A DNA stretch of 64,000 nucleotides, taken from the NCBI RefSeq assembly GCF_000002875.2, contig NC_009402.2, forward strand, positions 314,501-378,500, written 5' to 3'. The position numbers were made by a program, and so were the translations under genes. The notes under the pieces are model-generated. The model had not been told where the DNA came from. It ran no database searches and saw only the letters and a list, made by a program, of their open reading frames with translations. This DNA comes from Leishmania infantum JPCM5 (lineage: Eukaryota; Euglenozoa; Kinetoplastea; Trypanosomatida; Trypanosomatidae). Of this stretch, positions 58,589-64,000 are shown in pieces; position 1 is the first letter of the stretch, and every line of letters begins with the position of its first letter.

Positions 58589-61210
58589 ATGTTTCAATAT
58601 GAAGACCTCGTGTGGCTCATCAGCTTCCCGCTGGCGTGCGCCATCATGCTGTGGTTCTCGCTTGATTTAGCCGTTCTGGTGCGAGTCGGCGGTGGCCGGC
58701 GAAGACGTGCCAACGCGCGTCGCGCGATCGAAAGGCTTATCACGAGCAGTCCGGTCTTGACGACTGCGTCCGTGGTACAGTCACCGTCGCCCGTCTCTAC
58801 CCCCGACACCGATCGCCCCTCTCGGCGACGTAGCAGCAGTGCCTCGCCAGAGCACGCGTGCATGGACGGACTCGGTAGCAGCAGCGGCAACGAGGAGGGG
58901 CATGGGGTGAAGCACCGCGCGGCATCGGCAGGAGCTGCCGGCACCCCAACAGCAGGAACAATCCCATGCCACCAACAGCGTGTGCGGCAGGTGGTTGTCC
59001 CCGCGGCGTTCCGCATTGCTACACGGGCTGTGGTGCGCCGTGCCGTTGTTCTCGTCGGCGGCGACTTTGCGCGATCGCCGCGGATGCAGTACCACGCGGC
59101 GAGTCTGGCGCGCAGCGGTCTCTTCGACGAGGTGCTGCTGGTCGGGCTTGATTACGGAAATCAGCTTAGCGAGGACCTTCTCATGAGTGGGGAGCCGCAA
59201 CCGGAGCGCTTCGTCAGCTGGGATGGCCCGGCAACGCCGAAAGGGATGGAGCACGCAGTGTTCGACGTGCAAGCTCGACTCGAATCGCCAGAGCCTCGAC
59301 CAGGTTGTGGCTGCATTGTGTCAACGCAGTACTTGATAGCACCCCCGTCGCCTCCTGAGTGGTTGCAGACGGTGTTCCCCTTGATCCACTTGCACTGGGT
59401 TGTGTGCACACTCTACCGCGTCGTAACGCTCACCGGTCTCTTTTTCTTTCAAACCATGTGCGCCACAGCCACCCGAATCAACGAGCATGGACAACTCCTA
59501 GTCACGGACCTCATCCTCATCCAGACGCCGCCGGCGGTCCCCTTCGTCCTCCTCGTGAAGTATCTCGTGTGCCCCTTGGCGTTCGTGTACAACATGCTTC
59601 TCTACTACGGCGTGGTGGTGCCGGCCGCCTGGATGAACCCCAGTGCGATGCGGGACGTCCGGCAGCAATGTAAGTTGCAGTCGCTACGCTTCACCGACGC
59701 CATGGGGCGCTCAGACGACGGTCGACGACGCCCCTTAGCGATCTTGCACGGACTCGCGCATGCCTCGCTTTCGGGGAAGCGCAGGTGGGTATTCTACCCC
59801 GCCATCGTGGTGGACTGGCACAACTTTGGCCACACAATCCTGGCGCAGAACCAGCGGCCCACCGCGGCGGTAAAGGTGTACAAACTGCTTGAGATGCACA
59901 TGTGCGCCGGCCATGTCAATGTGACAGTGAGTCAGGCGATGCGCCGCGCTCTGGAGCATGCCTACCCGTGGCTGAGGTCTGAGTCTGCCATCACAACGGC
60001 TGCAGCTGTGCAGCCCCACTGTAGCGCCTCGGCAGCTGCCTCCGCAAGCTTGCAGTCCGAGGGTGCACCGTCAGTAGCAGCGGTGTCGCCGAGCGCAGTG
60101 ACAGTGCTGTACGACGTGGCGCCCTCTTTTTTCCGTCCTGTGCAGCGCAGCCGGTGTGTGCGGGATGTCTTGGAGCGCCTGCTGCTGCGGCACCGCGCCG
60201 TCAACCCGTCTCCCCCTCTCGCATCCGCTTTTCCTCTCGCGAAGGACGCCGGCAACGGCGCCGCGTACGCCCTTGTAAGCAAGGCGGACCTAGAAGAGAT
60301 GGGGTGGGGCATCGCGGGGCCGCCAGCGTGGGTGTACGCGGACGCCGCGGCAGAGTCGGTAGCCGCCTCCGCCCTCGCCACCCCGGCAGCCGCGCCAGCG
60401 ACGATGGCGGCGGTTTCACGGCGAGGCATCATGGTTGTCGGGTCGACGAGCTGGACAGAGGACGACGACTACTCGATGCTCATTCAAGCCCTCCAGCGGC
60501 TGGACCACCGCCTTCGGCACGAAGTCAGCTACGGCAGTAGCAACGGGGAAGGTAGCCTTAGCGCCAGCAGCGGACCTGCGGACCTCTGGGTGCTGATCAC
60601 CGGGAAAGGAGATGCCCGGCAGCGTTTCGAGGATGCCGTGCGCGTCGCCAAGCTGTCGTCGCACGTGGTGGTGAGCACTTACTACGCGCAGTCCTATCAG
60701 GAGTACAGCCTCCTGCTCGGCGCCGCCGACGTCGGCCTCTGCCTGCACTTTTCCTCCAGTGGGCTGGACCTGCCCATGAAGGGAGTGGACATGTTAGGTG
60801 CAGGGCTTCCAATCATGGTCATGCAGTACCCTGCCATTGGCGAGCTCATTGGCGGCGTAACGCGGGTGCTGGCGACGCAGGCGATGCGGCTGCGAAACGG
60901 TGCGGCGGGTGCTCAGGGATCCCCACGGGTCAGCGGCGGCTACGCGAAGGCAGTACAACCGACCCTGCACGAATGCGAGCGAGGATGGTCGTTTTGCAAC
61001 GACGCCGATCTTGAGTTCTTGCTATCCAGCTTTATCGGCTTGCCCTCCACCAGTGAGAGCGTCGGCGACGGCGCCAGTAGCCTGTCGCGGTCGCCGCCGA
61101 CGCCGCTGTCGGTGATGAAGCGGCGAGCCTACGAGGCGCGACTGCGCGCTCAAACGTGGGAGGAGAACTGGAGGCGAGTGCTCCTGCCAGTGCTTAAGCA
61201 AGTGGTATAG
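58589..61210 (+). CDS. ALG1: ALG1, chitobiosyldiphosphodolichol beta-1,4-mannosyltransferase
   Basis: This encodes 873 residues against about 450 in yeast and human. Alg1 (family GT33) adds the first mannose, from GDP-mannose, to dolichol-PP-GlcNAc2 on the cytosolic face of the ER. An N-terminal membrane anchor is at about 7-33 (LVWLISFPLACAIMLWFSLD). Matches in order: VVLVGGDFARSPRMQYHAAS (151), LILIQTPPAVPFV (308), VVDWHNFGHTILAQ (409), VTVSQAMRRALE (446), VTVLYDVAPSFFRP, VGSTSWTEDDDYSMLIQALQ, LWVLITGKGDARQRF, and HFSSSGLDLPMKGVDMLGAG (about 720), the donor-binding signature. Extra length lies in Ser/Ala-rich insertions at about 50-140, 470-500, 540-610 and 775-835. The ATG at 58589 immediately precedes the anchor. 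All recognised catalytic-site motifs are present, so activity is expected. Confidence 0.95.
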   Translation: MFQYEDLVWLISFPLACAIMLWFSLDLAVLVRVGGGRRRRANARRAIERLITSSPVLTTASVVQSPSPVSTPDTDRPSRRRSSSASPEHACMDGLGSSSGNEEGHGVKHRAASAGAAGTPTAGTIPCHQQRVRQVVVPAAFRIATRAVVRRAVVLVGGDFARSPRMQYHAASLARSGLFDEVLLVGLDYGNQLSEDLLMSGEPQPERFVSWDGPATPKGMEHAVFDVQARLESPEPRPGCGCIVSTQYLIAPPSPPEWLQTVFPLIHLHWVVCTLYRVVTLTGLFFFQTMCATATRINEHGQLLVTDLILIQTPPAVPFVLLVKYLVCPLAFVYNMLLYYGVVVPAAWMNPSAMRDVRQQCKLQSLRFTDAMGRSDDGRRRPLAILHGLAHASLSGKRRWVFYPAIVVDWHNFGHTILAQNQRPTAAVKVYKLLEMHMCAGHVNVTVSQAMRRALEHAYPWLRSESAITTAAAVQPHCSASAAASASLQSEGAPSVAAVSPSAVTVLYDVAPSFFRPVQRSRCVRDVLERLLLRHRAVNPSPPLASAFPLAKDAGNGAAYALVSKADLEEMGWGIAGPPAWVYADAAAESVAASALATPAAAPATMAAVSRRGIMVVGSTSWTEDDDYSMLIQALQRLDHRLRHEVSYGSSNGEGSLSASSGPADLWVLITGKGDARQRFEDAVRVAKLSSHVVVSTYYAQSYQEYSLLLGAADVGLCLHFSSSGLDLPMKGVDMLGAGLPIMVMQYPAIGELIGGVTRVLATQAMRLRNGAAGAQGSPRVSGGYAKAVQPTLHECERGWSFCNDADLEFLLSSFIGLPSTSESVGDGASSLSRSPPTPLSVMKRRAYEARLRAQTWEENWRRVLLPVLKQVV

Positions 61211-61723
61211 CGGTGTCTTGACCCATATGCACACGCGGGGGAGATCGACAGGGCAAGTGACGCTTCGTGTAAAGAGATGGAGCTAAGGGCACTAGGTGGA
61301 CTACCACAGTGGTGCGGGTGGCAGTTGCGCGCAGGTGTGTGACACGGCAGCCCTCCCCCTCTCCCACCCAACCTCTCCCCTTCCCCCTGATTGTAGGTGT
61401 GTATCGCTTCTCTTGTCCACTTAGATCGATGCGAATCTCTTGGTCGCTTAACGCCAGTGCGAGTTGACGGGTTTCGTCTTGGTTTCTCTTCTTGCAGCAA
61501 GAGTGGCGTGCATGTGTGTATGCGTATGTGTATGTGTATGTGTGAAGGGAGGGTTTCTCTTTTCTTTCTCTCTCTGGCCTTCAGCCTTCCGTCTCCGCTC
61601 GTCCCTCGGGTACCGCCGTGCGCGGCTCCATCTCCCCACCACACCACCGCGAGCTAACACCCCTTTCCCATCGACAACAACCCATCTGTGCCCCGGCTCC
61701 TTTACTTGGTCTCCGTCTTCCTC

Positions 61724-61741
61724 TGTGTGTGTGTGTGTGTG
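61724..61741. repeat. TG microsatellite
   Basis: Nine TG units in the spacer, followed by a degenerate GT/TA stretch. Confidence 0.85.
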
Positions 61742-62168
61742 GGTGTGTGTCCACACGTATATATATGCATGTACATGTATGCACCTAAACGCACCTCTAG
61801 GCACACACACGCACAGAGAAAGAGAGACCAGCGGACGGAAGCGTCGACCTGTGTATGCACAAGCACGTCGATAGACCGGTGAGACACACACACACACATC
61901 TGTGTCGCACGTCCGCTGATGCGCCCATCCGTCCACCACAGGAGAGCGCGCGCGCGCGCGACCAGAGGCTAGTAGGGTTGCTGTCTTTCTTCTCCGAACG
62001 TTGCGGGTGAAGAGGTTCATGAGCTTATGTTTTGTTGTGGGGAGTGGGAGTGGGGGGGAGAGGGGTTACTAGCTTGGTGCCTCTCACAATCGGCTTCCGC
62101 AGTGCCCCCTCCTCCCCGTGCCGAGACAGCACATCCTTCGACACCCCCACATCCGCCTCGCATCACCG

Positions 62169-62220
62169 TTCTTTTTCTCCTCTCCCCCCTCTCCCTTTGC
62201 CTGCCCAAAATCCTGTGAAG
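62169..62220 (+). promoter_or_regulatory. Trans-splice acceptor for the PPR gene
   Basis: A dense pyrimidine tract at about 62169-62204 is followed by GTGAAG with AG at 62219-62220, 59 nt before the ATG. Confidence 0.6.
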
Positions 62221-62279
62221 GGTACGATGGGCGAGGGCAGCAGCCGCAGCAGCGAGAGTCAACGGAAAAAATAATAGAC

Positions 62280-64000
62280 ATGTCTGCAGCCACGCGGTGT
62301 GTCGCTGCCGCGGCAGCTCTACCCTACTTCCTCACAGAACCGCTGCGTTGTCCGCATCTGCTGTCGATTGCAGTGGCACTGCGAGGTTGGTGTGGCGGCA
62401 GGCATGGCGCTCTTCTCCATCAACGGTGCCTCCTCTCTTCCAGGGCGTCGGTAACGCCACTGAGTTTTTCATCTACACACACACAGCGAGACTGGAATCC
62501 AGCAGAAAACGCAGCCGCCGCCGCCGCCGCCCAGGCATCCGCTGGTGCCGCGAGAGCAGCGCCAGCTACGCCGGCCAGTGAAAAGGCCACCCGCCGCAAC
62601 GTGGGCCACAATCGTGGCACAGCAGCAAGACAGAGCGCTGCCACGCCGCCGTCGTCGCCCGAAGCAGTCCACCCCTACTCTGTGCGTGCCTACCGGGCGC
62701 GACTCCTGGGCGGCGCCTACTTTTCCCTGCGAGAGTTGACGCGCGCCGCCTACGCACCAGCCCCGCTAAAGGTGCTGACAGACCTGCTGCAGTTGTCTGC
62801 AAGCCACAGTTGTCGCCACGCCGAGCTCTCCTCAAGCTTAGCCTCTGTGGCCTCTTCGCCTGCCGCCTCCACCCCTCTCGCTCAGTCAGGTGCACAAAAT
62901 GCGCTGAGCAGAGCACGCGACGTTCAGCACGTGCTCCAGTTAGCATTGACGGAGGCACAGGATACGGTGCTCGCCGCCCAGACAATAGGCGATATTGCTA
63001 GCCACGCGGCTCTGGAGGAACTGCTTGCCCAGCTGGAAGCGCTCGCGAACGCGATGGACGCCTGTGTGTATGCGCCTGCGTGGACGATGCCGGTTGCCAC
63101 TCACTCTGCACTACTACACGGGCTTCTGAGGCTCGCCGCCGCAACCGGGTCTCGTCTACAAGCCCTGGCCGCCTTAGACGACCTCCTCTCACTGCAGGAG
63201 CGGCAGCTACGCCATATCTCTGCACGGCGCGGCAGCAATCAGCACCACGCTGGCGATGGCGACAAGGACGGGGATGGAGACGAGGATGACGGCAGCTTCA
63301 GCATGGATGACGCCGTCGCACTTGTCGATGCGGCCGCGCAGCAGTACGTCGAGCCTGTCACAGCGCAGGACCACCTGTGGGCCATGCAGGCTTGTGCCAA
63401 GGATCAGAATCGCGACTTCGCCACGGCTCTAAGCCTCTACCGCCGTTTTGTGCAGCATGCCGAGGCCGGTCGCTTCTCGGCCACGCCGAATGACTTTAGT
63501 GATGCGCTGGTCGCTCTTGCACACAGCAGCCGCACGACTACCGATTTCACTGAGCTGCGAGCGTTGCTTATCGAGAGCGAAGCGGCAGCGGTCGTGCCTG
63601 TGAGCGTGCCCCTGTACACAGCCATCATCGATGCAGCGAGCCGCGCCATTGAGGAGCCACAGCGTATGGTCATTGCCCTGTTCATGTATCGGCGTCTCCG
63701 CGACGGGGGGCTGACGCCGACAGCGGACACGTACGCAGCTCTGATCGCCTGCTGCGCCTCGACTCGTGAGCCGACGCACGCCTTCGCCTTCTACCACGAG
63801 GCGCGGCAGGTCTGCGGCGTGGCGTGCTTTACTCCGCAAGTGTACACAAACCTGCTTCTGTCCTACACGTCTGCCGGCTACGGCGCCGATGCGCGCAAGA
63901 CGCTCGACGTGCTGGTGGAGGCCGGCGCCCCGCTCTCCCGCGCTAGCTTCCACGCCGTCCTCGCCGGCGCCGTAACAGCACGGGAGGCGCAGGAAGTTGT
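62280..64000 (+). CDS. Pentatricopeptide-repeat protein, probably mitochondrial (3' end beyond window)
   Basis: The frame from ATG 62280 stays open to the window edge, giving at least 573 residues. The first 60 residues lack acids apart from one Glu and are rich in Arg, Ala and Ser, as in mitochondrial presequences. After an Ala-rich linker (about 80-130) come helical pairs. From about residue 442 PPR units are clear: PLYTAIIDAASRAIEEPQRM, then ALFMYRRLRDGGLTPTADTY, YAALIACCASTREPTHAFAF and VYTNLLLSYTSAGYGADARK. An acidic loop with Gly-Asp repeats sits at about 325-340. Kinetoplastid PPR proteins bind mitochondrial RNA or sit in the mitoribosome and the editing/polyadenylation machinery; which applies is unknown. 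The ATG at 62280 is the first in frame after a strong acceptor. Full length and stop are not visible. Confidence 0.88.
   Translation, partial: MSAATRCVAAAAALPYFLTEPLRCPHLLSIAVALRGWCGGRHGALLHQRCLLSSRASVTPLSFSSTHTQRDWNPAENAAAAAAAQASAGAARAAPATPASEKATRRNVGHNRGTAARQSAATPPSSPEAVHPYSVRAYRARLLGGAYFSLRELTRAAYAPAPLKVLTDLLQLSASHSCRHAELSSSLASVASSPAASTPLAQSGAQNALSRARDVQHVLQLALTEAQDTVLAAQTIGDIASHAALEELLAQLEALANAMDACVYAPAWTMPVATHSALLHGLLRLAAATGSRLQALAALDDLLSLQERQLRHISARRGSNQHHAGDGDKDGDGDEDDGSFSMDDAVALVDAAAQQYVEPVTAQDHLWAMQACAKDQNRDFATALSLYRRFVQHAEAGRFSATPNDFSDALVALAHSSRTTTDFTELRALLIESEAAAVVPVSVPLYTAIIDAASRAIEEPQRMVIALFMYRRLRDGGLTPTADTYAALIACCASTREPTHAFAFYHEARQVCGVACFTPQVYTNLLLSYTSAGYGADARKTLDVLVEAGAPLSRASFHAVLAGAVTAREAQEV

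Larger units (their letters stand above)
61211..62279 (+). other. Intergenic between ALG1 and the PPR gene
   Basis: This 1.07 kb spacer has a TATGTG-type repeat at about 61515-61543, a TG run at 61724-61741, CA at about 61886-61898 and a GC alternation at 61946-61960. No supported gene. Confidence 0.65.

Noticed and set aside
1..64000. tRNA, rRNA or snoRNA genes
   Set aside because: I looked for tRNA B-box-like GGTTCGA sequences and rRNA-like blocks in the spacers and found none convincing; snoRNAs cannot be excluded by eye.

Overview
The window looks like nuclear DNA of a trypanosomatid, very probably Leishmania. All fifteen protein genes lie on the + strand and none shows an intron. The coding sequence is rich in G/C at third positions. 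Genes are separated by 0.5-2.3 kb spacers full of pyrimidine tracts, GT/CA microsatellites and AG acceptors, as expected of a polycistronic unit processed by spliced-leader trans-splicing. The gene content agrees: two divergent RPB5-like polymerase subunits in tandem (a kinetoplastid trait), a long mitochondrial uS8-type protein and a PPR protein. From memory only, and unchecked, the order RPB5 - RPB5z - ethanolaminephosphotransferase - GCN1 - RAB7 resembles Leishmania chromosome 18. The species cannot be fixed from the sequence.

Layout. 375-5597: 1740-residue modular protein with two copies of a FAZ1-like kinetoplastid domain, a LysM-like segment and a PDZ-like domain. 6738-7457 and 8116-9144: RPB5 and RPB5z. 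9957-10877: uS8-like mitoribosomal protein. 12374-13606: CDP-alcohol phosphotransferase. 14920-22905: GCN1. 23474-26302: PWP2/Utp1. 27568-33708: very large unrecognised protein. 35273-43906: 2877-residue LisH/WD40-like protein. 45499-48108: unrecognised 869-residue protein. 48813-50420: apparently undescribed membrane-anchored protein whose body resembles an adaptor mu-homology domain. 51563-55066: PPWD1-type cyclophilin. 55612-56283: RAB7. 58589-61210: ALG1 mannosyltransferase. 62280 to the window end: a PPR protein, open at the right edge.

There is no strand switch, tRNA, rRNA, transposon ORF or CRISPR array that I can support. The genes probably share one transcription unit, with control after transcription. 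Several serve gene expression (RPB5, RPB5z, uS8m, GCN1, PWP2, PPR, the cyclophilin) and several serve the endomembrane system (phosphotransferase, mu-like protein, RAB7, ALG1). In kinetoplastids such neighbourhoods do not imply operon-like co-function.

For most genes the longest open frame runs upstream of the true start, through the 5' UTR and often past the probable splice acceptor. I therefore placed starts at the first in-frame ATG after a good pyrimidine tract/AG, or where homology begins. The best lead for something new is the mu-like protein at 48813-50420. Second is the FAZ1-like/LysM/PDZ scaffold at 375-5597.
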